The notes under the pieces were generated by a model that saw only the letters and a program-made list of their open reading frames with translations, ran no database searches and had not been told where the DNA came from. A program made the translations under genes and the position numbers. Of a stretch of DNA of 64,000 bases, positions 27,024-36,724 are shown one piece after another. Within the stretch, counting starts at the first letter, position 1; every line of letters starts with the position of its first letter. The stretch lies in contig CAZUNG010000013.1 of the NCBI GenBank assembly GCA_964621905.1, positions 1-64,000 of the forward strand, written 5' to 3'. The DNA comes from Ruminococcus_G sp964621905. Its GTDB lineage: Bacteria; Bacillota; Clostridia; Lachnospirales; Lachnospiraceae.

Positions 27024-27980
27024 ATGGATTTTAAAGCAGTCATTCCGGTGATAATTGCATTTGCTGTCAGCGTAGTGCTGGCACCTGTCATCATCCCATT
27101 TTTGAGAAAATTGAAAGTAGGTCAGACGGAACGTGAGGACGGCGTACAGTCTCATCTGAAAAAAGCGGGGACGCCGACCATGGGCGGACTGATTTTTCTG
27201 ATCGCGACGACAGTGACTTCACTGTTCTATGCCAGGGATTACCCCAATATCATACCGATTTTGTTCTTGACCCTGGGCTTTGGACTGATCGGATTTCTGG
27301 ATGATTACCTGAAAGTCGTACTGAGGCGCTCTGACGGGCTTTTGCCAATGCAGAAGATGTTTCTGCAGATTATCGTGACGGCTGTATTTGCAGTATATAT
27401 GATTTTGTTTACAGATGTGCAGCTGACGCTTCTCGTGCCGTTCTCGGGCGGTTATTATCTGAATATCGGGTGGCTCGCGATTCCCCTGATGTTTGTTGCC
27501 GTGATCGGGACGGTGAACGGCGTCAACTTCACGGATGGACTTGACGGTCTGGCTTCCAGCGTCACGGTGATGGTGGCGACATTTTTTACCGTCGTTGCGA
27601 TCGGAAATCACAGTGGTATTGAACCGATCACGTGCGCTGTAGTCGGCGGGCTTCTGGGCTTTCTATTGTTCAATGTGTTTCCGGCGCGTGTGTTTATGGG
27701 TGATACAGGTTCACTTGCCCTGGGAGGGTTTGTGGCAGGTACGGCATATATGCTGCAGATGCCCCTGTTCATATTGATTGTAGGGCTGATCTATCTGGTG
27801 GAAGTTGCCTCCGTGATGATTCAGGTCACCTATTTTAAAAAGACAGGCGGAAAAAGAATTTTTAAAATGGCACCGATTCATCATCATTTTGAACTGTGCG
27901 GCTGGTCGGAAACAAGAGTGGTTGCAGTGTTTTCCATAATCACGGCAATTTTATGCCTGGTAGCGCTGCTGGCGATATAA
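27024..27980 (+). CDS. mraY: phospho-MurNAc-pentapeptide transferase
   Basis: Forms lipid I by linking phospho-MurNAc-pentapeptide to undecaprenyl phosphate at the inner membrane face. The 318-residue protein has about ten helices. The conserved acidic motifs are FLDDYLK near residue 95, VNFTDGLDGL near 170 and MGDTGS near 228. A HHHFELCGW loop lies near 289. GAGGTGG precedes ATG 27024; an ATG at 27012 overlaps that site. Confidence 0.96.
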   Translation: MDFKAVIPVIIAFAVSVVLAPVIIPFLRKLKVGQTEREDGVQSHLKKAGTPTMGGLIFLIATTVTSLFYARDYPNIIPILFLTLGFGLIGFLDDYLKVVLRRSDGLLPMQKMFLQIIVTAVFAVYMILFTDVQLTLLVPFSGGYYLNIGWLAIPLMFVAVIGTVNGVNFTDGLDGLASSVTVMVATFFTVVAIGNHSGIEPITCAVVGGLLGFLLFNVFPARVFMGDTGSLALGGFVAGTAYMLQMPLFILIVGLIYLVEVASVMIQVTYFKKTGGKRIFKMAPIHHHFELCGWSETRVVAVFSIITAILCLVALLAI

Positions 27981-27993
27981 AGGAGTGTGGAAG

Positions 27994-29355
27994 ATGAATT
28001 TAACAGGAAAAAGAGTGCTGGTATTTGGCTCCGGCATCAGTGGAATCGGAGCAGCAGACCTTCTGCATGAGGTACAGGCAGTGCCAGTCATCTATGATGG
28101 AAATGAAAGCGTATCCAGAGAAGAGATTTTGGACAGGCTGAGACAGAAAGAACAAACAGAGATTGTAATCGGTAAAATGCCGGATGAAGTGCTGACTTCC
28201 GTGGAACTTGCAGTGCTCAGCCCCGGTGTTCCCACCGATATACCGGAAGTGGTCAGAATCAAAAAGAACAAAATCCCGGTCTGGGGAGAAGTGGAGCTGG
28301 CCTATCAGATGGGAAAAGGACGTGTTCTGGCGATCACCGGTACGAACGGCAAGACAACGACGACAGCATTGACTGGAAAGATCATGGAAGATTATTGTCC
28401 GGAAGTCTATATCGTGGGAAATATCGGGACACCGTACACATCGACGGCTCTCAAAACGACAGAGAATTCTGTGACGGTTGCGGAGATCAGCAGTTTTCAG
28501 CTCGAAACCATACAGGATTTTGCACCCGAGGTGAGCGCGATTCTGAATATCACGGAAGATCATCTGAACCGCCACCATACGATGGAGGAGTACATAAGAG
28601 TCAAAGAGCTGATTACAAAAAACCAGAAGCCAGATGATGTCTGTGTGCTCAATTATGAGGATGAAGTTTTAAGAGACTTTGGGGAACACTTAAAGGAGCG
28701 CATGAACATCGTATTCTTCTCCAGCATCCGGGAACTGCCGCAGGGGATTTTCCTGAAAGACGGAAATATCATATATCGCAGAGACGGAGAAGAGATCATG
28801 GTAACAGCGGTGAAAGATCTGAAATTGCCCGGAAGGCATAATCATGAAAACGTGATGGCGGCTGTTGCGATTGCATCGTATGCAGGGGTGCCTATGGATC
28901 GGATTCGGAATACAATTCGCAGCTTTAAAGCGGTAGAACACAGGATTGAGTATGTGGCAGAAAAAAACGGCGTAGTCTACTACAATGATTCCAAAGGCAC
29001 GAATCCGGATGCGGCTATTAAGGGGATACAGGCGATGGATCGTCCGACGCTGCTGATCGGCGGCGGTTATGACAAGCAGTCAGAATATGCAAAATGGATC
29101 AATTCCTTTCAGGGAAATGTCCGTTATCTGGTCCTGATCGGGCAGACGAGGGAAAAGATAGAGCGCGAAGCGCATGCGTGTGGGTTTATGGACACCATTC
29201 TGGCGGATTCACTGGAAGAAGCGGTAAAAATCTGTGCACAGAAAGCAAATCCGGGAGATGCAGTGCTTCTCTCACCGGCATGTGCCAGCTGGGGACAATT
29301 TGATAATTATGAGCAGCGCGGAGACATGTTCAAGAGATATGTAAAGGAACTATAA
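27994..29355 (+). CDS. murD: UDP-MurNAc-Ala D-glutamate ligase
   Basis: Adds D-glutamate to UDP-MurNAc-L-Ala in the cytosol. The 453-residue product has the N-terminal UDP-binding fold (GSGISGIGAA near residue 11), the ATP loop GTNGKTTTT near 115 and the C-terminal ligase domain with NDSKGTNPDA near 331. AGGAG at 27981-27985 favours the ATG at 27994 over a GTG nine bases earlier. It follows mraY by 13 bases. Confidence 0.95.
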   Translation: MNLTGKRVLVFGSGISGIGAADLLHEVQAVPVIYDGNESVSREEILDRLRQKEQTEIVIGKMPDEVLTSVELAVLSPGVPTDIPEVVRIKKNKIPVWGEVELAYQMGKGRVLAITGTNGKTTTTALTGKIMEDYCPEVYIVGNIGTPYTSTALKTTENSVTVAEISSFQLETIQDFAPEVSAILNITEDHLNRHHTMEEYIRVKELITKNQKPDDVCVLNYEDEVLRDFGEHLKERMNIVFFSSIRELPQGIFLKDGNIIYRRDGEEIMVTAVKDLKLPGRHNHENVMAAVAIASYAGVPMDRIRNTIRSFKAVEHRIEYVAEKNGVVYYNDSKGTNPDAAIKGIQAMDRPTLLIGGGYDKQSEYAKWINSFQGNVRYLVLIGQTREKIEREAHACGFMDTILADSLEEAVKICAQKANPGDAVLLSPACASWGQFDNYEQRGDMFKRYVKEL

Positions 29356-29378
29356 TTCCCGCGTCAATCTCTCTGCTG

Positions 29379-29421
29379 ACAGGGGCAGGCCCAAATTTGA
29401 TCAGAATTGGCCTGTCCCTGT
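29379..29421. terminator. hairpin between murD and ftsW
   Basis: A 13-bp stem ACAGGGGCAGGCC/GGCCTGTCCCTGT with one G-U pair and a 17-base loop. The T run begins seven bases later and is short, so termination may be weak. It could set the ratio of murD to ftsW mRNA. Confidence 0.5.
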
Positions 29422-29477
29422 ATGATATTTTTGCAAAAGACTTCATAGAATGAGAGAAAAAGATAAAGCGGTGGCCG

Positions 29478-30572
29478 ATGGAAGCAAATAAGAAAAAAAG
29501 GCTGGATGCTACGCTGCTGGTACTGGTTATCCTGCTCGTTCTGACCGGACTGGTGCTGCTCTACAGCACCAGTACGTATAACGGGCGCGTCAAATTTCAT
29601 GATCCCGCGTATTATTTTAAAAAGCAGCTGTTTGCGACAGCACTTGGATTTCTTGTGCTTTACGTGGTTGCCGGAATTGATTATCATGTCGTTGCACGAT
29701 TTGCGACACCGCTTTACATTATTTCGATGCTGCTGTCACTGGCGGTATTATTATTTGGGGATGAATATAACGGCTCCAAACGGTGGCTTTCACTCGGGCC
29801 ACTTTCTTTCCAGCCGTCAGAATTTGCCAAAGTGGCCGTCATTTTGTTTCTGGCATATCATATCAGCAAATATAAAGGAAAGATGACCAGTATCTGGTTT
29901 ATGGCGAGTGTTATGCTGGCGGTACTCCCGATCGTGGGACTGGTCGGCACCAACAACCTGAGTACGGCGATTATCATACTGGGAATCGGCGTCATTCTGA
30001 TTTTTGTGTCGAATCCGAAATACATGCAGTTTATCGGAATCGGCGGAACAGGCATCGCGTTTATCGCTGTATTTTTAAGCCTTGAGAGCTACCGCCTGGA
30101 ACGTCTGGCTGTCTGGAAGGATCCTGAGAGCTACGATAAAGGATTTCAGACGATCCAGGGACTCTATGCCATCGGAAGTGGTGGAATCTTTGGCAAGGGG
30201 CTGGGAAGCAGTCTGCAGAAGCTGGGATTTGTGCCGGAAGCGCAAAATGATATGATATTTTCAATTATTTGCGAGGAGACAGGGCTGATTGGAGCAATTC
30301 TTCTGATGCTGATCTTCGGCTTCCTGATCTGGCGGCTGATGGTGATTGCAACGCATGCACCTGATCTGCTCGGTTCACTGATCGCTTCCGGTATCATGGG
30401 ACATATGGCAATCCAGGTCATCCTGAATATTGCGGTGGTGACGAACACGATTCCCAATACGGGAATCACACTTCCGTTTGTCAGCTATGGAGGGACGTCG
30501 GTACTGTTTCTGCTGGGGGAGATGGGGCTTGCGCTTGCCGTGAGCCGCTACGAAAAACAGGAATTTTTGTAA
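29478..30572 (+). CDS. ftsW: SEDS peptidoglycan polymerase
   Basis: A lipid II polymerase that works with the septal class B PBP. The 364-residue product has about ten membrane helices with SEDS-family features: LYSTST near residue 28, a KRWL segment and FQPSEFAK near 110, and FVSYGGTSVL near the last helix. Its place after murD favours FtsW over RodA or SpoVE, but the three families are similar and SpoVE cannot be ruled out. murG, which usually follows, is absent here. Confidence 0.85.
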   Translation: MEANKKKRLDATLLVLVILLVLTGLVLLYSTSTYNGRVKFHDPAYYFKKQLFATALGFLVLYVVAGIDYHVVARFATPLYIISMLLSLAVLLFGDEYNGSKRWLSLGPLSFQPSEFAKVAVILFLAYHISKYKGKMTSIWFMASVMLAVLPIVGLVGTNNLSTAIIILGIGVILIFVSNPKYMQFIGIGGTGIAFIAVFLSLESYRLERLAVWKDPESYDKGFQTIQGLYAIGSGGIFGKGLGSSLQKLGFVPEAQNDMIFSIICEETGLIGAILLMLIFGFLIWRLMVIATHAPDLLGSLIASGIMGHMAIQVILNIAVVTNTIPNTGITLPFVSYGGTSVLFLLGEMGLALAVSRYEKQEFL

Positions 30573-30628
30573 CCAATTGGGGGTGAAGTGAATACAATAA
30601 TTTATAACTGAAATGGGGAGTGTGCCGA

Positions 30629-31885
30629 TTGCAGAGTATTCGAATTGAAGGAGGAAGCGCTCTTTCCGGTTTTGTATACATACAGGGATCCAAAAACGCG
30701 GCACTGCCGATTATGGCGGCCGCGCTTTTGCATCAGGGAGTCACAACGCTTTATAATTGTCCAAAGATCACAGATGTATTGTGTATGGAAGCGATCCTGA
30801 AGGGACTCGGTGCCATTACGGCCTGGGATGAAAATACACTGATTCTCGACTGTACAAACATTGATAAAACGTATGTACCCTCTGAATATGCCAATCGCAT
30901 GAGGTCTTCCATCGTGCTGATGGGCAGTATGCTGGGGCGTACCGGATGTATTGAGATCTCATATCCGGGCGGCTGTACGATCGGAAAACGGCCGATTGAC
31001 CTGCATCTGAAGCTTTTGCAGGATATGGGAGCCAGGATTGAGGAAAATGAGGGCATTTTACACGCCGTATGCACAGAGCTTCACCCGGTTCATTTAACGT
31101 TCGCCAAATCCAGCGTGGGAGCAACAGAAAATGCGATTCTTGCAGCAGTTCTTGCGGATGGAGTCAGTGTATTCAAAAATTGTGCAAGGGAGCCGGAGAT
31201 CCAGCATCTGTGTAATTTTTTAAATGCCATGGGTGCGGATATTCAGGGCGGCGGAACCGATATGCTGACCGTAACCGGAGGGAAACAGCTGCATGACGTA
31301 AAATACCGGATTCCGCCGGACAGGATTGCGGCGGGAACATATCTGTTTGCCGGCGCAGCCACGCGCGGCGAGGTGACACTGGAAAATCCGCCGATTGAGG
31401 AACTTTCTTCAATCCTGTCGGTCTATGAGAAAATGGGTGGACAATATCATCTGAACAGTGGTAAACTAGTAACGGACAGCCGGCAGGTCCGTTTTCCGGT
31501 GCCGTTTGTAGAGACGGCAGGATATCCTGGATTTCCGACAGATATGCAGTCGCTGCTGATGAGTGTACTTGCGACTATTCCGGGAAACAGCCTGATCAGA
31601 GAGCAGATCTTTGAAGAGCGTTTTAAGATCGTAACACTTTTAAACCGTATGGGTGCGCATATACTGGTGGACGGCAGGGATGCGCTGATCTTTGGGGGAA
31701 GAAAACTGTATGGGCAGCATGTATTTGCCGAGGAGCTGAGAGGCGGCGCCGCACTTGTGCTGGCCGGGCTTGCGGCTTCAGGGGTAACGGTCATTGAGAA
31801 TCCTCATTTTATAGACAGGGGATATGAGAATCTGTGCGGGAACCTGACGGTGCTTGGGGGAAAGATTGAATTAACAGGGGAATAA
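30629..31885 (+). CDS. murA: UDP-GlcNAc 1-carboxyvinyltransferase
   Basis: The first committed step of peptidoglycan synthesis: transfer of enolpyruvate from PEP to UDP-GlcNAc. The 418-residue EPSP-synthase fold shows GSKNAALP near residue 20 and the active-site loop YPGGCTIGKRP near 111-121, whose Cys is the fosfomycin target. SVGATENAIL lies near 158. The TTG at 30629 is chosen because GGGGAG lies eight bases upstream; a GTG at 30620 overlaps that site. Having murA between ftsW and ftsQ is common in Clostridia. Confidence 0.93.
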   Translation: MQSIRIEGGSALSGFVYIQGSKNAALPIMAAALLHQGVTTLYNCPKITDVLCMEAILKGLGAITAWDENTLILDCTNIDKTYVPSEYANRMRSSIVLMGSMLGRTGCIEISYPGGCTIGKRPIDLHLKLLQDMGARIEENEGILHAVCTELHPVHLTFAKSSVGATENAILAAVLADGVSVFKNCAREPEIQHLCNFLNAMGADIQGGGTDMLTVTGGKQLHDVKYRIPPDRIAAGTYLFAGAATRGEVTLENPPIEELSSILSVYEKMGGQYHLNSGKLVTDSRQVRFPVPFVETAGYPGFPTDMQSLLMSVLATIPGNSLIREQIFEERFKIVTLLNRMGAHILVDGRDALIFGGRKLYGQHVFAEELRGGAALVLAGLAASGVTVIENPHFIDRGYENLCGNLTVLGGKIELTGE

Positions 31886-31891
31886 ATACGG

Positions 31892-32896
31892 ATGAATACT
31901 CCACGCTATAGAAGAAAAATTGGAAAAAAGTTATTTCGCATGATTTTGGGCGGGATCGTACTGCTGCTGCTCATCGGTGTCATTATCTTTCTTGCCGTCT
32001 TTCATGTGGAAGAAGTTGAGGTGGTAGGAAATACCAGATATACGACAGAGGATGTTCAGGCAGAAGTGTTAAAAGGACCATTTGCATCGAATGCATTTTT
32101 AATGTCGGCATTCAGGAAAAAGATTCAGACAGAGAAGATGCCGTTTGTCAGCTCCATAGAAGTGGAAATGGTATCTTCTCATAAGCTCAGGCTGCACGTC
32201 AATGAAAAGCAGGTCATCGGGTATGTCAGGTATCTCGACTGCAATATGTATTTTGATAAGGACGGCGTCGTTGTTGAGAGCGAGGTCGCCCCGGAGGTGA
32301 GCGATATTGTTCAGGCGGAGGACGTTGATTCCGATGTTGTGGAGCCGGAAGAAATCCGGGATGAGAACGAGACCACATACAATGCGGCTGTCACAGATAT
32401 CCCGTTTGTCACGGGGCTGAAATTCGGGCAGGTGGTAATGGATGAGAAACTTCCGGTGGAAAATGGAGGGGTGTTTAACACTGTACTTGGAATCGCAAGA
32501 ATCGTAGATAAATATGAGATTCAGCCTGACCGCGTGGAGTTTGACGATGACTACCATATTACGCTTTATTATGGAACAGTCAAAGTGACACTGGGACCGG
32601 ATACACTGCTGGAGGAGAAGATTACAAAAGCGGCAGCGATTCTGCCGAAACTTTCCGGGAAATCAGGCGTGCTGCATCTTGAGGATTATACCAAGGATAC
32701 TGTAAATATTATTTTTACGGAAGATGTGCCGGAAGAAGAGCAGACGGACGGTGAGGCTGATACTTCCAAGGAAGGCGAACAAGGTCAGGATTCCGGAGAA
32801 GATTCGTCCGGTGATGAGGGGACAGATACCGGATCCGATGAAAATACCTCCCAGAATATGGAAACCGGTGATGGCGGGGGCGATACTGTCTACTAA
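31892..32896 (+). CDS. ftsQ: cell division protein FtsQ/DivIB
   Basis: A bitopic division protein that links FtsL/DivIC to the septal synthase. The 334-residue product has a short basic N-terminus, a membrane helix near residues 12-34 and an extracellular POTRA domain starting EEVEVVGN near 37. A beta domain follows. The last ~55 residues are low-complexity Glu/Asp/Ser/Gly. An acidic insert around residues 130-165 separates two halves of the extracellular part and is larger than in most homologues. Confidence 0.85.
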   Translation: MNTPRYRRKIGKKLFRMILGGIVLLLLIGVIIFLAVFHVEEVEVVGNTRYTTEDVQAEVLKGPFASNAFLMSAFRKKIQTEKMPFVSSIEVEMVSSHKLRLHVNEKQVIGYVRYLDCNMYFDKDGVVVESEVAPEVSDIVQAEDVDSDVVEPEEIRDENETTYNAAVTDIPFVTGLKFGQVVMDEKLPVENGGVFNTVLGIARIVDKYEIQPDRVEFDDDYHITLYYGTVKVTLGPDTLLEEKITKAAAILPKLSGKSGVLHLEDYTKDTVNIIFTEDVPEEEQTDGEADTSKEGEQGQDSGEDSSGDEGTDTGSDENTSQNMETGDGGGDTVY

Positions 32897-32913
32897 AAAA
32901 AATAAAAAAATGG

Positions 32914-32942
32914 TTGATTAATTGTTCGAGAGATTATATTAT
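32914..32942 (+). promoter_or_regulatory. promoter of ftsZ
   Basis: TTGATT and TATTAT are separated by exactly 17 bases in an AT-rich stretch 17 bases after ftsQ. The leader to ftsZ is about 75 bases. This gives ftsZ its own transcript in addition to read-through from the cluster. Confidence 0.65.
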
Positions 32943-33024
32943 ATATCTATATGTAGCTAAACGAAAGAAAGAAAAATGCCCTTTGGGGAATAAGATATGC
33001 GAAAGTGCAAAAGGAGGAAGTACC

Positions 33025-34179
33025 TTGTTAGAGATTATGTCAAACGAAGCGGAATCATCGGCAAAGATTATTGTCATCGGAGTGGGCGGTGCAGGAAATA
33101 ATGCTGTCAACCGCATGGTAGATGAAGCAATCGGCGGCGTAGAATTCGTCGGAATTAATACAGATAAACAGGCATTGACGTTATGTAAGGCACCAACCGT
33201 ACTTCAGATTGGTGAAAAGGTCACCAAAGGACTTGGGGCAGGTGCACAGCCCGAGGTTGGTCAGAAGGCAGCAGAAGAGAGTATTGATGAGGTACGCAGA
33301 CTGATTGAAGGCGCTGACATGGTGTTTGTTACGTGCGGCATGGGTGGCGGTACCGGAACCGGTGCAGCTCCGATCGTGGCGGGACTCGCAAAGGAAATGG
33401 GGATTCTGACTGTCGGTGTCGTGACAAAGCCTTTCCGCTTTGAAGCAAAAACGCGTATGAGCAATGCACTTATGGGAATTGACAAGCTAAAAGAGAATGT
33501 TGATACTCTGATTGTCATTCCGAATGATAAACTCCTTGAGATCGTAGACCGCCGTACAACGATGCCGGAGGCACTGAAAAAAGCAGATGAAGTGCTGCAG
33601 CAGGCAGTGCAGGGAATTACAGACCTGATCAACCTGCCGGCTCTGATTAACCTTGACTTTGCAGATGTTCAGACTGTCATGATCGATAAAGGGATTGCAC
33701 ACATCGGTATCGGTGAGGCGAAAGGCGACGATAAGGCACTGGAAGCGGTACAGCAGGCGGTTGCCAGCCCGCTGCTTGAGACAACCATCAACGGTGCTTC
33801 TCATGTCATTGTCAATATTTCGGGTGATATTTCACTGATGGATGCGAATGACGCGGTGAGTTATGTTCAGGATCTGGCTGGCGAAGACACCAATATTATC
33901 TTTGGTGCAATGTATGATGATTCTGACGTGGATACGGCAAGGATCACTGTGATTGCAACGGGTCTTGACGATGCCACATCCAAACAGCCGAGTGTCGGAG
34001 GCAAGAGCATGTTCAGTATGCCGAAGTCAGAACCGAAGCAGGAAATTCCTTCCTTTAAACAGGCGCAGGGATTTACCATGCCAAAGCTGCAGATGCCGTC
34101 CCAGGCCTCTGCACCGACAACAAGTAATGTGCCGAGAAAAGACATTCAGATTCCGGATTTTCTTAAGAACCGGAAATAA
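33025..34179 (+). CDS. ftsZ: cell division GTPase FtsZ
   Basis: A tubulin-like GTPase that forms the Z ring. The 384-residue product has the tubulin signature GGGTGTG near residue 107, the T7 loop NLDFADVQ near 207 and a Gln/Pro/Ser-rich linker. It ends in the conserved C-terminal peptide IPDFLK that binds FtsA, SepF or ZipA-type partners. The TTG at 33025 is set by AAGGAGG eight bases upstream; ATG 33037 would be 20 bases away. Frames further upstream lie in the promoter region and are not coding. Confidence 0.96.
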   Translation: MLEIMSNEAESSAKIIVIGVGGAGNNAVNRMVDEAIGGVEFVGINTDKQALTLCKAPTVLQIGEKVTKGLGAGAQPEVGQKAAEESIDEVRRLIEGADMVFVTCGMGGGTGTGAAPIVAGLAKEMGILTVGVVTKPFRFEAKTRMSNALMGIDKLKENVDTLIVIPNDKLLEIVDRRTTMPEALKKADEVLQQAVQGITDLINLPALINLDFADVQTVMIDKGIAHIGIGEAKGDDKALEAVQQAVASPLLETTINGASHVIVNISGDISLMDANDAVSYVQDLAGEDTNIIFGAMYDDSDVDTARITVIATGLDDATSKQPSVGGKSMFSMPKSEPKQEIPSFKQAQGFTMPKLQMPSQASAPTTSNVPRKDIQIPDFLKNRK

Positions 34180-34234
34180 TGATAGATATTTAACAGAGTA
34201 TTCGCACGACATTGTTTGACATCGTGTTTTTAAA

Positions 34235-34290
34235 GAGCGCTTGAATTTTGCATTCCATGGCAGGATGCAGAATTTGGGCGCTCATTTTCT
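34235..34290 (+). terminator. terminator after ftsZ
   Basis: A long hairpin pairs GAGCGCTTGAATTTTGCATTC with GATGCAGAATTTGGGCGCTC, with mismatches, and ATTTTCTT follows. It ends the dcw cluster. The next promoter begins at its last base. Confidence 0.75.
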
Positions 34291-34318
34291 TGACATATGG
34301 AAAAGAATGGGATAAACT
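34290..34318 (+). promoter_or_regulatory. promoter of the rubredoxin-glutamate synthase gene
   Basis: TTGACA and TAAACT are separated by 17 bases, directly behind the ftsZ terminator. Confidence 0.75.
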
Positions 34319-34356
34319 AATAATAGTTACTAATTTTATTATATTGGGAGGATGAT

Positions 34357-35766
34357 ATGGCAAAATACAAATGTAGTGTATGTGGGTATATTTATGATGA
34401 AGAAAAAGAGGGAAAACCATTTGCGGAGCTGACAGCCTGTCCAGTCTGTAAACAGCCGGCAGAGAAGTTCGTCCGGATGGAAGAAACAAACGGAGAGTCA
34501 GAGACGGCTGAAACTGAAATAATCGCGGAAGATACCGCGGAGGATCTTGCGTATCCAAAAGAGTATGCAAGACAGGATCAGGGATGCCGGTTCATGAAAG
34601 AAATTCATGAAATGGCAGTTTCAGGAAAGCCGATTATCGAGGCAATGGGAACGCAGATGCCTATGCCGGGATGGGATGACATCCTGGTGCTTGGAGCACA
34701 GCTGAATCCGCCTCCGCTTGATGAGCATGAAGCTGTCAATACCATGACGGTGATCGGGAAACATGCGAAAAAGCCAATGATACTAAGTGGCCCTGTGTAC
34801 GTATCGCACATGTCATTCGGTGCACTGTCAAAAGAAGTAAAAGTGGCTCTGGCAAAAGGAAGCGCTCTGGCAAAAACCGCAATGTGCAGCGGTGAGGGGG
34901 GAATACTGCCGGATGAACGGGCAGCGGCATATAAATATATTTTTGAGTATGTGCCGAACCGTTACAGTGTCACAGATGAAAATCTGAAAAAGGCGGATGC
35001 AATCGAGATAAAAATCGGGCAGGGTACGAAACCCGGCATGGGTGGTCATCTGCCGGGCGGTAAAGTGACACCGGAGATTGCAGAAATACGAAATAAGCCG
35101 CTGGGAGAAGATGTCATCAGTCCTTCTAAATTTCCGGAGCTTAACACAAAAGAGGATCTGAAGAAACTGGTATCCAGCCTCCGCGATCGCTCTGACGGGC
35201 GGCCGATCGGCGTTAAAATTGCGGCGGGAAGGATTGAAAGAGACCTGGAATACTGTGTATTTGCTGAACCTGATTTTATCACAATCGACGGTCGGGGAGG
35301 TGCGACTGGGGCCAGCCCGCGGCTTATCAGAGATGCGACGAGCGTACCGACGGTCTATGCACTGCACCGCGCGCGAAAATATCTGGATTCGGTGCATTCG
35401 GATATATCACTGGTCATCACCGGCGGTCTTCGTGTTTCTTCGGATTTCGCAAAAGCGATTGCGATGGGAGCGGACGCGGTAGCGATCGCATCAGCAGCTT
35501 TGATTGCCGCTGCATGCCAGCAGTATCGGATCTGTGGAAGCGGAATGTGCCCGGTGGGTGTTGCCACTCAGGACCCTGAGCTTCGGGCCAGGCTGAAAGT
35601 GGATGCCGCAGCACAGCGTGTTGCAAATTTCCTGAATTGTACAAAGGAGGAGCTGAAAACGTTTGCGCGGATTACCGGTCACAGGAACCTGCATGATCTG
35701 AATGTAGGAGATCTCTGCACGATAAACAGAGAGATTTCTGAGTTTACGGATATTCCTCATGCGTAA
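34357..35766 (+). CDS. rubredoxin-glutamate synthase domain 2 fusion flavoprotein
   Basis: The 469-residue product joins an N-terminal rubredoxin-like iron site (CSVCGYIYD near residues 6-14 and CPVC near 29-32) to a glutamate synthase large-subunit FMN/TIM-barrel domain (about 70-460). That domain shows MSFGALS near 150, GEGG near 180, GTKPGMGGH near 226 and DGRGGATGASP near 311. A cysteine cluster CGSGMCPVGVAT near 393 fits a 3Fe-4S-type site. It lacks the glutaminase domain, so it is not a complete glutamate synthase. Members of this group are annotated as glutamate synthase-like without a proven reaction; an electron-transfer redox role is likely. GGGAGG lies five bases before the ATG. 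Confidence 0.85.
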   Translation: MAKYKCSVCGYIYDEEKEGKPFAELTACPVCKQPAEKFVRMEETNGESETAETEIIAEDTAEDLAYPKEYARQDQGCRFMKEIHEMAVSGKPIIEAMGTQMPMPGWDDILVLGAQLNPPPLDEHEAVNTMTVIGKHAKKPMILSGPVYVSHMSFGALSKEVKVALAKGSALAKTAMCSGEGGILPDERAAAYKYIFEYVPNRYSVTDENLKKADAIEIKIGQGTKPGMGGHLPGGKVTPEIAEIRNKPLGEDVISPSKFPELNTKEDLKKLVSSLRDRSDGRPIGVKIAAGRIERDLEYCVFAEPDFITIDGRGGATGASPRLIRDATSVPTVYALHRARKYLDSVHSDISLVITGGLRVSSDFAKAIAMGADAVAIASAALIAAACQQYRICGSGMCPVGVATQDPELRARLKVDAAAQRVANFLNCTKEELKTFARITGHRNLHDLNVGDLCTINREISEFTDIPHA

Positions 35767-35880
35767 TTTGCAGAAAAATATTTCGAATAACGTTTCGTGA
35801 AATATGCAATAAAATAAAAGACAAATTCTCCGGAAAGTAGTATACTTGATACAATATTGATGAAGAAGGGGAATTTTAGT

Positions 35881-36633
35881 ATGGAAATTACAATTGGATT
35901 TGCACTATTTTTGTTTATTGTTCAATTCTGCTCGTATTTTGTGAAGGGGCTTGCGGGCTTTGGAGATCCTCTGATTTCAAACCCCATGCTGTCATTGACT
36001 ACGATGCAGAACAACCAGATCACACCGATGAATCTGCTGATGAACTGGCCGCTGAATTTATATATATCGTTTAAGAACAGAAAGGCCTTTTCTATTAAAT
36101 CCACGATACCGATGATCGTCTGTATTCTGATCGGTATGGTGCCGGGAATGCTGTGCCTGAAATATGCGACCTCCTGGGTACTGAAGGCACTGCTGGGACT
36201 TGTCATCGTGATCTGTGGTGTGGAGATGCTCACAAGAAAGCAGTCAACAAAGTCTTCAGGGAATCTCATTGTGATGATTCTTGTTTCGATCGCCTCAGGT
36301 TTTACGGCTGGTCTTTATGGGATTAACCTGTTTTTTGTAGCTTATATCGAACGAACAGGTTATGTAAATCGAAACCAGTTCCGCGGACAGATGTGTTTTA
36401 TTTTCTTTATTGAAAATACAATCCGTCTGCTGATCTACATATTCACAGGTTTCTATACACTTGATATTATCAAACTGGCATTGATTTCGGCGGTGGGCGT
36501 TGTGTGCGGCATGTTCCTTGGAAGCCGTGTGGACAGTAAGCTGAGTGAGGCTGCGATCAAGAAAGTCATCACAATTGTATTTATCTGTGCAGGTCTGAGT
36601 ACACTCATTAAAGCGATCATCTTTAAAATCTGA
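35881..36633 (+). CDS. TSUP-family (TauE/SafE) membrane permease
   Basis: A 250-residue protein with about seven or eight membrane helices. It contains the family-typical GLAGFGDPLIS near residue 24 in the first half and a matching glycine-rich turn in the second (SGFTAGLYGINL near 139). The family exports or imports small sulfur- or carbon-containing anions; the cargo here cannot be told. GGGGAA lies nine bases before ATG 35881; an earlier in-frame TTG at 35857 overlaps that site. The 114-bp upstream gap holds an inverted repeat ATATTTC/GAAATAT (35778-35805) and a TATACT box at 35840. Confidence 0.75.
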   Translation: MEITIGFALFLFIVQFCSYFVKGLAGFGDPLISNPMLSLTTMQNNQITPMNLLMNWPLNLYISFKNRKAFSIKSTIPMIVCILIGMVPGMLCLKYATSWVLKALLGLVIVICGVEMLTRKQSTKSSGNLIVMILVSIASGFTAGLYGINLFFVAYIERTGYVNRNQFRGQMCFIFFIENTIRLLIYIFTGFYTLDIIKLALISAVGVVCGMFLGSRVDSKLSEAAIKKVITIVFICAGLSTLIKAIIFKI

Positions 36634-36670
36634 TAAAGGATCATGGTAACCGGCGTGTTTATGCGCATTT

Positions 36671-36716
36671 AAAAACTGGCTGTTCGGGGATAATACTTCC
36701 CCGCAGGCCAGTTTTT
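36671..36716. terminator. bidirectional terminator
   Basis: AAAAACTGGC and GCCAGTTTTT bracket an inner CGGGGA/TCCCCG stem. Both flanks carry A or T runs, so it can serve the TSUP gene on plus and aroE on minus, which converge here. Confidence 0.85.
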
Positions 36717-36724
36717 ACGTTTCA

